Below are positions 7,771-16,957 of a stretch of 64,000 nt of DNA, in pieces. Under the pieces are notes generated by a model, which worked only from the letters and a program-made list of their open reading frames with translations, searched no databases and had not been told where the DNA came from. The DNA is from Clostridium acidisoli DSM 12555 (GTDB taxonomy: Bacteria; Bacillota; Clostridia; Clostridiales; Clostridiaceae): NCBI RefSeq assembly GCF_900176305.1, contig NZ_FWXH01000010.1, forward strand, positions 1-64,000, given 5' to 3'. Both the position numbers and the translations under genes were made by a program. How positions within the stretch are numbered: position 1 is the stretch's first letter; each line of letters starts with the position of its first letter.

Positions 7771-8943
7771 ATGATTAAAAATGCCATAATAAATTTTTTT
7801 ATGGAGTGGGGTAAGAAACGTAAAGAGAATAGAATTTTTCATAGAGAATTGCATAAAGAATTTCATAAGAAACAAAATGAACTATATAAAAATAATGTTG
7901 AGCTACAGATGTATAGGAAACATGTTAAATATTCAAGAATTATTATTACTCTATTAAATTTAGTAATATGGTTTCTTATATTCAAATATTTTGGAATAAA
8001 AACCATAAGTGTTTTTTTTGCTGTGCTTATAAGTTTAGGAGCAATAATACAATTAATTTTTTTAATGACTTTAGAGAAGAGGATATTTAAACCAATAAGC
8101 CAATTAGAAAAAGGTGTTGAAGAAATTTCTAAGGGAAATTATGACGTAAATATCGAATCTAATTATAATACTGAAATTAGCAATCTTATAGATTCTTTTA
8201 ATGATATGGCAAAAAAATTAAAAGAAGGGGAGAGACTTAAAGCTGAATATGAGGAGAACAGAAAAACACTTATAGCAAATATATCTCATGATTTAAAAAC
8301 TCCAATAACTTCAATTCAAGGATATATTGAAACGCTATTAGAACTAGAAAATATGCCAAAGGAGAATATAAACAAGTATTATAAAATAATACATAATAAT
8401 GCTGCGTATATTAACAAATTAATAGATGATCTTTTCCTATTTTCAAAGTTAGATATACAAAAACTAGAACTATATATAGAGAGAGTTGAAGTACTTTCAT
8501 TTATGGAAGATTTAATGCAGGAATTTAAATTCGAACTTGATGATAGAGGAATTGAATTGTACTATAATTATAGTATTAAAGAAAAGTGTTATGTAGAGGT
8601 AGACGGAAAAAGAGTAAATCAAATATTTAAAAATATAATAGGGAATGCTGTAAAATATGGCAAAGAGAATGATTTAAAAATAAATGTATATTTATATAAA
8701 AACAAGGGTCATATATGTATTGAAATAGAGGATAATGGAATAGGGATTCCTGAAGATAAACTTGAACATATATTTGAGAGATTTTACAGAGTGGATTATG
8801 AGAGGACTAAGGATCTTATGAGTACAGGACTGGGCCTTGCAATTGCAAAGGAACTAGTAGAAGCTCAAGGAGGGTCTATAGCAGCAAGAAGTGTAGAAAA
8901 TAAGGGAACAACTTTTATTGTAAAGTTTCCAATTAAAGAATAG
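7771..8943 (+). CDS. Sensor histidine kinase with HAMP domain
   Basis: A 390-residue membrane kinase. An N-terminal basic helix (~1-50) leads to two adjacent membrane helices (~50-70 and 75-98) with almost no extracellular loop, so it may sense events within the membrane. A HAMP linker follows at ~100-150. The HisKA box is ANISHDLKTP with phospho-acceptor H173. The catalytic domain shows an N box (FKNIIGNAVKYG), a G1 box (DNGIGIP) and a GLGLAIAK box. I prefer ATG 7771 (AGGGAG 10 bases upstream) over GTG 7762. Intramembrane sensors of this design usually watch cell-envelope stress. Confidence 0.92.
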   Translation: MIKNAIINFFMEWGKKRKENRIFHRELHKEFHKKQNELYKNNVELQMYRKHVKYSRIIITLLNLVIWFLIFKYFGIKTISVFFAVLISLGAIIQLIFLMTLEKRIFKPISQLEKGVEEISKGNYDVNIESNYNTEISNLIDSFNDMAKKLKEGERLKAEYEENRKTLIANISHDLKTPITSIQGYIETLLELENMPKENINKYYKIIHNNAAYINKLIDDLFLFSKLDIQKLELYIERVEVLSFMEDLMQEFKFELDDRGIELYYNYSIKEKCYVEVDGKRVNQIFKNIIGNAVKYGKENDLKINVYLYKNKGHICIEIEDNGIGIPEDKLEHIFERFYRVDYERTKDLMSTGLGLAIAKELVEAQGGSIAARSVENKGTTFIVKFPIKE

Positions 8944-8959
8944 ATAGGAGTAGAAGTTG

Positions 8960-9649
8960 ATGAAAAACATTTTAATAATTGAAGATGATATTGATATTGC
9001 AGAACTTGAAAGGGATTACCTTGGATTAAATGGATATAAAGCTGAAATTATTCAAGATGGAGCAGAAGGACTAAAAAAAGCTCAAGTTGGAAATTATGAC
9101 GTTATAATAGTTGACTTGATGCTTCCTAACAAAAATGGATATGAAATTATTAAAGAGATTAGAAAAAAACAGGAAATACCAATAATTGTAGTCTCAGCTA
9201 GAACAGATGATATAGATAAAATAAGAGGGTTAGAGTTTGGAGCGGATGATTATCTGACAAAACCATTTAGTCCGGCAGAACTTATGGCCAGAATAAAGTC
9301 CCATATAAATAGATATGAAAGACTTAAAGGAAATAGTGTTGTACCATTAGAGGTTATAACGAGAGGTGGATTAGAAATAAATGTAGATTCACACAGGGTA
9401 TTTGTTAATGGTAAAGAAATTCAGATGACTTCAAAAGAATATGGGATACTTGTATTTCTAGCATCTAATCCAAATATAGTATTCACTAAAGAACAAATAT
9501 TTGACAGAGTATGGGGAGATGAAAGCTTTGGAGATACAGCTACAGTTCCAGTTCATATACAAAAAATAAGAAAAAAAATTGAGAAGGATTCATCTAATCC
9601 TGAATTTATAGAAACATTATGGGGAACAGGTTATAGGTTTAAAGCTTAA
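8960..9649 (+). CDS. OmpR-family response regulator
   Basis: 229 residues: a receiver domain with acidic pocket EDD at residues 8-10, phospho-acceptor D52 (IIVDLMLP), conserved Thr/Ser (VSAR) and Lys (LTKPF), then a winged-helix DNA-binding domain (~130-228). The start is ATG 8960, 9 bases after TAGGAG; an overlapping TTG at 8957 is less likely. It follows the kinase gene by 16 bases and is its cognate regulator. The divergent ABC-2 exporter is a plausible target. Confidence 0.95.
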   Translation: MKNILIIEDDIDIAELERDYLGLNGYKAEIIQDGAEGLKKAQVGNYDVIIVDLMLPNKNGYEIIKEIRKKQEIPIIVVSARTDDIDKIRGLEFGADDYLTKPFSPAELMARIKSHINRYERLKGNSVVPLEVITRGGLEINVDSHRVFVNGKEIQMTSKEYGILVFLASNPNIVFTKEQIFDRVWGDESFGDTATVPVHIQKIRKKIEKDSSNPEFIETLWGTGYRFKA

Positions 9650-9652
9650 ATT

Positions 9653-9696
9653 AAAAAAAGATATGTCACAATATATTATGTTAAAGTGACATATCT
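9653..9696 (-). terminator. Terminator of gpmA
   Basis: AGATATGTCAC (9659-9669) and GTGACATATCT (9686-9696) are exact inverted copies. Read on the minus strand the stem is followed by a run of seven T (the A run at 9653-9659). It also separates the convergent response-regulator gene. Confidence 0.8.
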
Positions 9697-9707
9697 TCTG
9701 CAATCTA

Positions 9708-10478
9708 CTATTTTTCAATAAGTGTTTTATAACTTTCCTCTTTTTTCTGTATGTTTTGAGATATAACGTCATTAGGAAGCTCTCCGTCAACACCTAAATA
9801 ATAATGACGTAAAGGTAAAATATTTTCATCTAATTCATATACTAGAGGAACACCTGTTGGTATATTAAGATCTGCAATTCCATTTCCAGGTATATTATCA
9901 AGATATCTAACTAGTGCCCTTAGAGTATTTCCATGAGCGGCAATAATTATTTTTTTACCGTTTTTAATTTGAGGAACAATAACTTCGTTCCAATATTCTA
10001 ATACTCTTTTCTGTGTATCATCAAGATTTTCAGTTGTAGGTATTTCCTCTTCTTTTAATTCTGAATATTTGTGTTCATTGCCAGGATATCTTTCATCACT
10101 TTTTTTAAGTGCAGGTGGTCTAACGTCTACGTACCTTCTCCATTTATGGACTTGTTCATCACCATACTTTTTAGCTGTTTCTGCTTTGTTTAAACCTTGA
10201 AGTGCGCCATAATGTCTTTCATTTAACTTCCAAGATTTATAAACTGGTATCCATAAAAGATCTAATTCCTCTAATACGGTAGATAGAGTTTTTATTGCCC
10301 TTTTTAAAACTGAAGTATAGGAAATATCAAATTCATATTTATTATTCTTAAGTATTTTTCCAGCTGTTTTAGCTTCATCAAGTCCTTTTTCTGATAAGTC
10401 AACATCTGTCCAACCAGTAAATCTATTTTCTTTATTCCATTCACTTTCACCGTGTCTTATTAAAACTAATTTTATCAT
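9708..10478 (-). CDS. gpmA: 2,3-bisphosphoglycerate-dependent phosphoglycerate mutase
   Basis: A 256-residue glycolytic/gluconeogenic enzyme interconverting 3- and 2-phosphoglycerate through a phospho-histidine. The catalytic motif RHGESEWN (His at residue 9), the RHYGALQG block and the second catalytic His in [10 protein letters not shown] are all present. Length is usual. GAGGAGGG precedes ATG. It is monocistronic with its own terminator. Confidence 0.96.
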   Translation of the reverse strand: MIKLVLIRHGESEWNKENRFTGWTDVDLSEKGLDEAKTAGKILKNNKYEFDISYTSVLKRAIKTLSTVLEELDLLWIPVYKSWKLNERHYGALQGLNKAETAKKYGDEQVHKWRRYVDVRPPALKKSDERYPGNEHKYSELKEEEIPTTENLDDTQKRVLEYWNEVIVPQIKNGKKIIIAAHGNTLRALVRYLDNIPGNGIADLNIPTGVPLVYELDENILPLRHYYLGVDGELPNDVISQNIQKKEESYKTLIEK

Positions 10479-10617
10479 TTAAATCCCTCCTCGTTTAATT
10501 GTATGTATAAGAACACATTAAAAATATGTGCTCTAAATATTGTATCTCTTTACATAAATTCTATACAATTTAATTATAAATTGCAAGTGATAATCATTAT
10601 TATTTATACATTTTTTA

Positions 10618-11301
10618 TTAATTTAAAATTGTATCCTCAAGTTTATTTAAATCTAAGATTTTGAATGTATTTTTATGAAAATCTATAATTTTTTCATTTT
10701 TCATGTTTATAAGCTCTCTTGAAAGGGAAGGACGTGGAATGCCTAAGGATTCTGCCATTTCTTTTCTGGAAAAATCTATTTGAAATATAAGCTTTTTTCT
10801 TACATAATAAATGTCAAGTAAAAAACTGGCCACTTTTTCGCGTATTGTGTTGTAGGAAAAATTTTTTAGTTTTTTATTAAGCATAAGAATTTTATTAGAT
10901 AAAAGTCCCATAAAATTACTTAATATTATAGAATTAATGGTACATAACTGAAGAATAGCTTCTTTTGTTATGTACAATATTTTACAATCATCGGAGCTAA
11001 CAATTGTAGAAGGATATTTATGTGTCTCTGAAAAAATTATAACTTCTCCAAATATATCACCAGGTAAAAACTTTGCTATGGTGACAGTTTTTCCAGATGC
11101 AAAAAGTTTTTTTACCTCTACTGAACCAGAAAGAATGAGACCTAGGTTAGAACATTCATCGCTTTCAGCTGCTATTATACTATCTTTAGGATAGAAGGTG
11201 ATTTTATAGTTTACATTATGCAAAAGATTGTTAATTTCTTGTGGACTAAATTTTTTGAAAATTACACATTTATTTAAAACATCTATAAATTCTATCACCA
11301 T
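10618..11301 (-). CDS. Crp/Fnr-family transcriptional regulator (HcpR-like)
   Basis: 227 residues: an N-terminal cyclic-nucleotide-type beta-roll (~15-130), a long dimer helix, and a C-terminal winged helix with recognition region MAESLGIPRPSLSREL. The Fnr four-Cys iron-sulfur pattern is absent. The start is ATG 11301, 7 bases after GAGGGAG; an upstream in-frame GTG at 11307 is too close to that site. It is divergent from a dicluster ferredoxin-like gene with a GTAAC-N4-GATAC site between them. That matches the HcpR-ferredoxin arrangement known in clostridia for nitrosative stress control, but no hcp gene is in the window. Confidence 0.85.
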   Translation of the reverse strand: MVIEFIDVLNKCVIFKKFSPQEINNLLHNVNYKITFYPKDSIIAAESDECSNLGLILSGSVEVKKLFASGKTVTIAKFLPGDIFGEVIIFSETHKYPSTIVSSDDCKILYITKEAILQLCTINSIILSNFMGLLSNKILMLNKKLKNFSYNTIREKVASFLLDIYYVRKKLIFQIDFSRKEMAESLGIPRPSLSRELINMKNEKIIDFHKNTFKILDLNKLEDTILN

Positions 11302-11334
11302 ATTCACTCCCTCTATAATTATATTTGAAAAAAG

Positions 11335-11348
11335 GTAACATAAGATAC
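11335..11348. promoter_or_regulatory. Candidate Crp/Fnr (HcpR-like) operator
   Basis: GTAAC-ATAA-GATAC, a 9-of-10 match to a GTAAC-N4-GTTAC palindrome that I recall for clostridial HcpR. It lies in the divergent region between the regulator and the ferredoxin-like gene. Confidence 0.4.
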
Positions 11349-11432
11349 AGACTTTATATTAAAATATTACTATAATAAAATCATGAAATCAACGAATAAA
11401 GAGAATGTTTCAATATAAATGGAGGGTACAAA

Positions 11433-12059
11433 ATGAAAAGGAAAATTGTAAAAATACATGAAGAAAAATGTAATGGATGTGGAATATGTGTGAAGGCTTG
11501 TCATGAAGGGGCTATTCAAATAACTGATGGGAAGGCAAAACTAATAAGTGACATTTATTGTGATGGTTTAGGAGACTGCTTGCCGGGATGCCCTGAGGGT
11601 GCCATTGAGATAATCGAAAGAGAAGCTAGTGAATATAGTGAAGAGGCAGTCAAAAAACTTCAAGAAGAAAACAAAAGTAGTACAGAAAAGATTGTTTCAG
11701 AACTAAGACAATGGCCTGTTCAGTTAAATCTTATAAATAGTAGAGCACCATATTTAAATGGAGCAAATCTTTTGGTGGCAGCAGATTGTACAGCCTATGC
11801 CTATGGAGATTTCCATAAGGATTTTATAAAAGATCATATAACAGTTATAGGCTGCCCTAAACTAGATGATGTAAATTACTATAAGGAAAAATTAATAAAC
11901 ATGCTCAGTAATAACAATATAAAGAGTATAACTGTAGTAAGAATGGAAGTTCCATGTTGCGGTGGAATAGTTTCAGCAGTAAAGGCAGCTATGTTAGAAT
12001 CAAAGACAATTTTACCATATAGAGAGGTAATAATAAGTACAGAGGGAGAAATTCTCTAA
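11433..12059 (+). CDS. 4Fe-4S dicluster ferredoxin-like protein
   Basis: A 208-residue iron-sulfur protein. The first motif CNGCGICVKAC gives C13, C16, C19 and C23. A second, irregular motif CDGLGDCLPGCPEG follows near residues 48-61. The C-terminal ~120 residues hold further Cys, including a PCCGG motif, as in clostridial FrdX-type ferredoxins. It probably passes electrons to an unlinked redox partner. Start ATG with GGAGGG upstream. It is divergent from the Crp/Fnr regulator, its likely controller. Confidence 0.88.
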   Translation: MKRKIVKIHEEKCNGCGICVKACHEGAIQITDGKAKLISDIYCDGLGDCLPGCPEGAIEIIEREASEYSEEAVKKLQEENKSSTEKIVSELRQWPVQLNLINSRAPYLNGANLLVAADCTAYAYGDFHKDFIKDHITVIGCPKLDDVNYYKEKLINMLSNNNIKSITVVRMEVPCCGGIVSAVKAAMLESKTILPYREVIISTEGEIL

Positions 12060-12063
12060 ATAG

Positions 12064-12203
12064 TTTATCCATTCGCTATCATCCGTAAGACTCCCACTTA
12101 TGCAAGCATTGAGTTAACGGATGCTACGCGCTGCATTGGTTCAACGAACACTCAGATGGTGTCAAAACCAAAACACCATCTGAGTGTTCGTTTCACTTTA
12201 TTT
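12064..12203. repeat. Short hairpin repeat (family 2), full copy
   Basis: An intergenic block with an exact 18-bp inverted repeat: CGAACACTCAGATGGTGT (12145-12162) and its complement at 12173-12190 around a 10-base loop. It is preceded by GAGTTAACGGATGCTACGCG and followed by TTTCACTTTA. A diverged copy lies at 24063-24166 and a remnant at 7641-7680. The hairpin could end transcription of the ferredoxin gene, though no clean T-tract follows. Confidence 0.75.
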
Positions 12204-12238
12204 ACAAGAATTCAAAAGTAAGTGTTATTAAAAAAATC

Positions 12239-12267
12239 TTGCATTAAGGCTGAAAATGTTGTATAAC
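12239..12267 (+). promoter_or_regulatory. Sigma-A promoter of yhgE-like gene
   Basis: TTGCAT (12239-12244), a 17-base spacer and TATAAC (12262-12267), 49 bases before the ATG. Confidence 0.6.
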
Positions 12268-12277
12268 TTATATATAT

Positions 12278-12291
12278 ACTGACTAGTCAGT
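12278..12291. promoter_or_regulatory. TetR-type operator palindrome
   Basis: ACTGACTAGTCAGT is a perfect 14-bp palindrome just after the -10 box, where a bound repressor would block initiation. TGACTAGTCA-type sites are common for TetR-family repressors, which often accompany YhgE/Pip genes. No tetR gene is in the window, so the regulator would act from elsewhere. Confidence 0.6.
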
Positions 12292-12316
12292 TTGTGTATG
12301 GATTGGAGGTAATAAC

Positions 12317-14614
12317 ATGAATTTGTTTAGCGTATTTAAAACAGAAGCTAAATCATTTTTGCAAAACAAAATTAAGATACTTGCATTGTTAGCCGTCATA
12401 ATTATTCCATTATTATATAGCTTCAGCTATTTAAAAGCCTATTGGGATCCATATGGTGATTTGAAAAATTATCATGTTGCAGTTGTTAATAATGATTCAG
12501 GGGCAACCTTAGATAATGAAAAGGTTAATTACGGTAATGATACTATTAAAAAACTTAAGGATAATACCGATGTTGGTTTTGAATTTGTTGATAGTAAGAC
12601 GGCAAATAAGGGAATCAATGATGATAAATACTTTGCATTAATCGAAATACCAAAGGATTTTTCACAAAAAATTGCTGATGCGAAAAATGGTAAAGCAATA
12701 GCTCCTACAATAAAATATGTATCAAACAATAAGAAAAACTATATTGGGACTAAAATTTCAGAAAATATTAAAAATGAAATTTTAGTTCAAGTTAAGCAGA
12801 GTATTTCAGGAAAATATGGAGAAAGCGCATTTGATTCAATTTACCAATCGAGAGATGGGTTAAATGATGCTGCAAATGGTGCTGATAAGCTCATTAACGG
12901 AACAAATGATATTCATGATGGTAATAACAAAATATCATCTAGTTTAAATGAACTTAATAATCAAGTACCTAAGTTACAAAATGGTACAAATGCTCTTGCA
13001 AATGGTTCATTAGCACTAACTAACGGTCTTGGTAGTTTGAACTCACAGGTTCCTACAATAACTAATGCAGTTGGGCAGCTTACTTCTGGTGCTAATTCCT
13101 TAAACAAAGGATTAGCTGATGCTAACAATGGTGCGGCTACACTAGCTTCAAAATCAAAAGACTTAAATGATACTTACAATAACAAGGTAATTCCTGGTTA
13201 TGGACAGATGACAGATGCTCTTAAAAATGGTGCAGATGGCTTAAATAATGGGGCAAAACAAGTTCAATATGGAGTTAAGCAATTGATTGACAATACGAAA
13301 AGTAGTCAAGATGCAATCAATGCAGCACAAAAATACTTAATTGCATATTTAGCAAACAATAAAAATGCAATGAATGATAAAAACATGCAAAACTATATGA
13401 ATGCTATGCAACAAATAGCTGAACAGACTAATTCATCTAGTGATGCTAATAAAGCTAGCATTAAACAATTAACAGATGGAACACAAACAATGGTTGATGG
13501 GACTCAAGAGCTATCAAATAGTCTTAATCTTAATAATGATAACTCAGCAGTATCACAATTTAAAGCAATTGGATTAAATGCTTTTAACACAGCTGGACTT
13601 CAGCCTTACACAGCTGGAGTAGATCAGTTAGCTTTAGGATTAGGGGCATTAGCACAAGGTTCTGATAAAATTTCTACTGGACTTGGAGCTTTAAATGCTA
13701 ACATGCCAACACTTACAAATGCATCAAGTCAATTATATAATGGATCATCTACATTAAATAATGGTATAGATGAACTTAACTCAAAAATGCCTGCTTTAGC
13801 TTCTGGTACACAGCAGCTTGCAGACGGATCAAATAAACTTGGGGATGCTTTAACAACCTTAAATAACGGAAATAAAGACTTGAAAAATGGACTAACAGAT
13901 GGAGCAAACAAAATCAATGATAATGTGAAATCATCAAGTAAAGATCTTGGAACCTTCATTGGTGATCCAGTAAAAATATCAGAAACTAATATTGATGAAA
14001 TAGATAATTATGGTACAGGGCTAGCTCCATACTTTTTACCAATATCATTGTGGTTAGGTGCCGTACTTATGATGCTTATTTTAAAGATTAAAAAAGATAA
14101 TTATAAAGAATTAAACAGATTTGAATTTACTTTAGGGAAATATTTCAACTATGGTATACTAGGTATAGTACAGGCAATATTATTGGGGTTTGTAGTTTTA
14201 ATACTTGGAATTAAGCCTGCACATCCAGTGATGCTTTTTGGTTCTTTAATAGTAGTAGCACTTTCATTTGATGCTATACTTTATGCGCTAGTAAGTTTAC
14301 TTGGACTGGTAGGAGAAGGTGTAGCAATAGTACTTTTAGTATTACAACTATGTTCTGATGGAGGTACCTTCCCAATGGAAGTTTTGCCTAAATTTTTCCA
14401 AAACATAAGCTATTTCTTACCATTTACTTACACGGTACAAGGCTTAAGAGAGTTGTTATTTGCTCAAAATATTAATAGTGCTTTAGTATTAAAAGATTTA
14501 GGAGTGCTTTTATTGTTTGGACTTGTAGCAATAATTGTTACACTAACATTAATTAAAAAAGGTGAAAAAATAAACAAACATATAGATGAAGCTTTAGATA
14601 GTTCAGCTGCTTAA
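12317..14614 (+). CDS. YhgE/Pip family membrane protein
   Basis: 765 residues, the architecture of the Lactococcus phage infection protein and Bacillus YhgE. There is one N-terminal membrane helix (~20-42) and a large extracellular region. From ~180 to 560 that region is built of irregular Asn/Gly/Leu-rich repeats (such as NGTNALANGSLALTNGL), predicted to form a long helical stalk. A C-terminal ABC-2-like membrane domain with about six helices (~580-750) follows. GGAGG precedes ATG. Family members serve as phage receptors or type VII-secretion-related proteins; the cell's own use is unclear. Controlled by its own promoter and the palindrome at 12278. Confidence 0.92.
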   Translation: MNLFSVFKTEAKSFLQNKIKILALLAVIIIPLLYSFSYLKAYWDPYGDLKNYHVAVVNNDSGATLDNEKVNYGNDTIKKLKDNTDVGFEFVDSKTANKGINDDKYFALIEIPKDFSQKIADAKNGKAIAPTIKYVSNNKKNYIGTKISENIKNEILVQVKQSISGKYGESAFDSIYQSRDGLNDAANGADKLINGTNDIHDGNNKISSSLNELNNQVPKLQNGTNALANGSLALTNGLGSLNSQVPTITNAVGQLTSGANSLNKGLADANNGAATLASKSKDLNDTYNNKVIPGYGQMTDALKNGADGLNNGAKQVQYGVKQLIDNTKSSQDAINAAQKYLIAYLANNKNAMNDKNMQNYMNAMQQIAEQTNSSSDANKASIKQLTDGTQTMVDGTQELSNSLNLNNDNSAVSQFKAIGLNAFNTAGLQPYTAGVDQLALGLGALAQGSDKISTGLGALNANMPTLTNASSQLYNGSSTLNNGIDELNSKMPALASGTQQLADGSNKLGDALTTLNNGNKDLKNGLTDGANKINDNVKSSSKDLGTFIGDPVKISETNIDEIDNYGTGLAPYFLPISLWLGAVLMMLILKIKKDNYKELNRFEFTLGKYFNYGILGIVQAILLGFVVLILGIKPAHPVMLFGSLIVVALSFDAILYALVSLLGLVGEGVAIVLLVLQLCSDGGTFPMEVLPKFFQNISYFLPFTYTVQGLRELLFAQNINSALVLKDLGVLLLFGLVAIIVTLTLIKKGEKINKHIDEALDSSAA

Positions 14615-14645
14615 TTTATATGAGATAAAATAAAAGGGTATTAAA

Positions 14646-14680
14646 GAAAAAGGCCAGAATTTACTAGCCTTTTTTTTTAT
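14646..14680. terminator. Bidirectional terminator between yhgE-like and terC-like genes
   Basis: AAAAAGGC and GCCTTTTTTTT flank a 12-base loop, with T-rich ends in both directions. It overlaps the last codons of the minus-strand gene. Confidence 0.75.
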
Positions 14681-15593
14681 TTTTAGTGTATGTTAAAGAT
14701 TTCCAGAAAAACAATACTATAACTAAAAGCGTAATTAAAGGTGAGATAAACTCTGGGACTTCAACCTTAAAGCCTTCAAGTATCATTATAACTCCCAAAA
14801 ATAATATAGAATACATGGCACCATTTTTTAGAAACACATACTTTTTTATATTTTCAATATTGCCTATAGTTAGTTGCCTAACAACAATTGCTCCAAGTCC
14901 ATTACCAATAATAATAAGTGGTACTGACATAGTAAAAGCAAAGGCACCTAAAACACCGTCAATTGAAAAGGTAGTGTCAATTATCTCTAAATATAATATT
15001 TTGCTTAAATCTGACATTTTATTAGTATTACTTAATAGCTGGGCTTCATTTGATTCTGCATTTTTTTTAAAACCATCTGTTATAAAAAAGGCTGAAGAAC
15101 CTATGACAGCAGCTAAAGCTAACATTGGATTATATTTTAAGGAAAGTGTTACTATAAGAACTAGAATAAGAGAAACTACAGCATAAAACCAAACTCCATG
15201 CTTTAAAAAGAATTTTTCACTTGAAAGTCCAAATTTCTTATCTTCTATAAATAACCAATGTAAAAATAGAAATAAGAGAAAAATCCCTCCGCCAAGCATA
15301 AGTGGAGGTTTAGACATTTCAATGGATTCCTTTATATGTGGATTGTTAGAAAACGCAGCGGTTAATGCACCAATTGGCCCTAAGGTTGGATTGGTAATCC
15401 ATACTATGAGCCAAGGTAGCATTCCTCTTACAACAAAAACTGCAAATATTATTCCGTATATTAAAAAAAACTTTTTTCCCTTTTCAGACATTGTTCCAAG
15501 GACTTCCGCATTGATAACAGCATTATCAATACTAGATACTATTTCAAAAATACATAATCCAATTAAAATAAATATTATAGAGAATATACTCAT
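14664..15593 (-). CDS. TerC/DUF475 family integral membrane protein
   Basis: A 309-residue polytopic protein with about nine membrane segments. The conserved acidic patches within membrane helices (EIVSSIDNAV near residue 18 and DTTFSIDGVLGAF near 210) are the TerC-fold signature. TerC relatives move metal ions, notably manganese, and protect against tellurite or alkaline stress. The start is ATG 15593, 8 bases after AGGAG; a GTG at 15602 overlaps that site. Monocistronic. Confidence 0.88.
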   Translation of the reverse strand: MSIFSIIFILIGLCIFEIVSSIDNAVINAEVLGTMSEKGKKFFLIYGIIFAVFVVRGMLPWLIVWITNPTLGPIGALTAAFSNNPHIKESIEMSKPPLMLGGGIFLLFLFLHWLFIEDKKFGLSSEKFFLKHGVWFYAVVSLILVLIVTLSLKYNPMLALAAVIGSSAFFITDGFKKNAESNEAQLLSNTNKMSDLSKILYLEIIDTTFSIDGVLGAFAFTMSVPLIIIGNGLGAIVVRQLTIGNIENIKKYVFLKNGAMYSILFLGVIMILEGFKVEVPEFISPLITLLVIVLFFWKSLTYTKNKKKG

Positions 15594-15785
15594 AAACCAC
15601 ACTCCTTTTTATTGAAAATTCTGTTATGTCAAATTATTCTGTCTATTTGTAGATTATATCAAAAAAATTTATATTACTATGTTAATATATTAATAATTTT
15701 AAAAATTATGTGGTGTATATCTATATTGAATGTTTAAATTTAAAATGATAAAATTAGAAAGTATGCTTACAATTGGAGGTAAAAG

Positions 15786-16760
15786 ATGAAGACGTATTAT
15801 GATATTGTTGTCATTGGTGCAGGTCCAGCCGGTCTTCTATCGGCAATATCTGCTAAAAAACAAGGTATTGATGATATAATTATAATTGACAGAGATGATA
15901 ATTTAGGCGGTATTTTAAATCAATGTATTCATGACGGATTTGGTATAGAAATTTTTAATGAGAATTTAACAGGTACGGAATATGCCGAAAGACTTAATGA
16001 GGAAGTAAAAAAGTTAAATATTCAGTATAAATGTAATACGGTAGTTTTAAATATAGATGATAATAAAGTTGTGACAGCAGTAAATAAAAATCAGGGTATT
16101 TTTCAGATAAAGGCTAAGGCTTTAATTTATGCTACAGGAGCTAGAGAAACTGCAAATTTTAAAATTAATATTGATAAAAGCAGAAGTGCAGGAGTATATA
16201 CGGCCGGTACAGTACAGAGGTTCGTTAATATTGAAGGATATGTTCCAGGTAAAAATGCTTTGATTTTAGGATCAGACAATATAGCACTTATAACAGCTGG
16301 GAGATTAGCAATTGAAGGAACAAATGTAAAAGCTCTAATTGAACCACAGCAGCATATATTAGGTGATAAAGAAAAGCTTGAATTATGGATTCATAGTTTT
16401 AACATACCAATAAAATTAGGGTATGACATTGTAGAAATTAAAGGTAGGAAAAGAATCACAGGAGTTACTATAGCTAAGTTAGACAATAATAAAATAATAG
16501 AAGGTACGGAAGAGCATATTGAGTGTGACGCTTTAATAGTTGGAGCAAAGTTAACACCTGAAATTGAACTTATAAAAAAGCTTACAATTACAATGTGTAA
16601 GGAAACTATGGGACCTAAAGTAGATAAAAATTTTCAAACAGATATAAGTGGAATTTTTGTGTGTGGAAATGCCCTTCATATAAATAGATCTGCTGATGGT
16701 GCAGCTATAGAAGGTAAAAAAACCGGCATATATGCAGCAAACTATATAAGAAAATTATGA
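15786..16760 (+). CDS. FAD/NAD(P)-dependent oxidoreductase (small GlpO-associated type)
   Basis: 324 residues, pyridine nucleotide-disulphide oxidoreductase fold. The FAD motif GAGPAG is at 12-17, a second dinucleotide fold (LILGSDNIALITAG) near 160, and a C-terminal FAD-contact CGNALH. It resembles the middle protein of the clostridial glycerol-3-phosphate dehydrogenase trio (GlpO-like dehydrogenase, this protein, DUF1667). Neither partner is next to it, so it is an orphan here. GGAGG precedes ATG. Catalytic Cys pairs of disulphide reductases are absent. Confidence 0.82.
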   Translation: MKTYYDIVVIGAGPAGLLSAISAKKQGIDDIIIIDRDDNLGGILNQCIHDGFGIEIFNENLTGTEYAERLNEEVKKLNIQYKCNTVVLNIDDNKVVTAVNKNQGIFQIKAKALIYATGARETANFKINIDKSRSAGVYTAGTVQRFVNIEGYVPGKNALILGSDNIALITAGRLAIEGTNVKALIEPQQHILGDKEKLELWIHSFNIPIKLGYDIVEIKGRKRITGVTIAKLDNNKIIEGTEEHIECDALIVGAKLTPEIELIKKLTITMCKETMGPKVDKNFQTDISGIFVCGNALHINRSADGAAIEGKKTGIYAANYIRKL

Positions 16761-16782
16761 TATTTAGGAAAAATTAAAGTTG

Positions 16783-16826
16783 AAAAAAGACTATCTTAAA
16801 ATTTTTATTTTGAGATAGTCTTTTTT
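16783..16826 (+). terminator. Rho-independent terminator
   Basis: AAAAAGACTATCTTA pairs with TGAGATAGTCTTTTTT around an A/T-rich loop, followed by T6. It ends the FAD oxidoreductase gene. Confidence 0.85.
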
Positions 16827-16957
16827 ACATTGATGAATAAATGTCAAGTTTATAGAGACAATATATGTTTATCTTTTCCTTGTGTTACAAATATGTGAAA
16901 GTTATAATATTAATTGGAAGGAGAATAGGGCAGTGATTATATTAGGTTGGTGATTTT

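Noticed and set aside
14686-15186. Plus-strand open frame opposite the TerC/DUF475 gene
   Set aside because: No ribosome site; it is the complement of a conserved membrane protein and has no recognisable domain.
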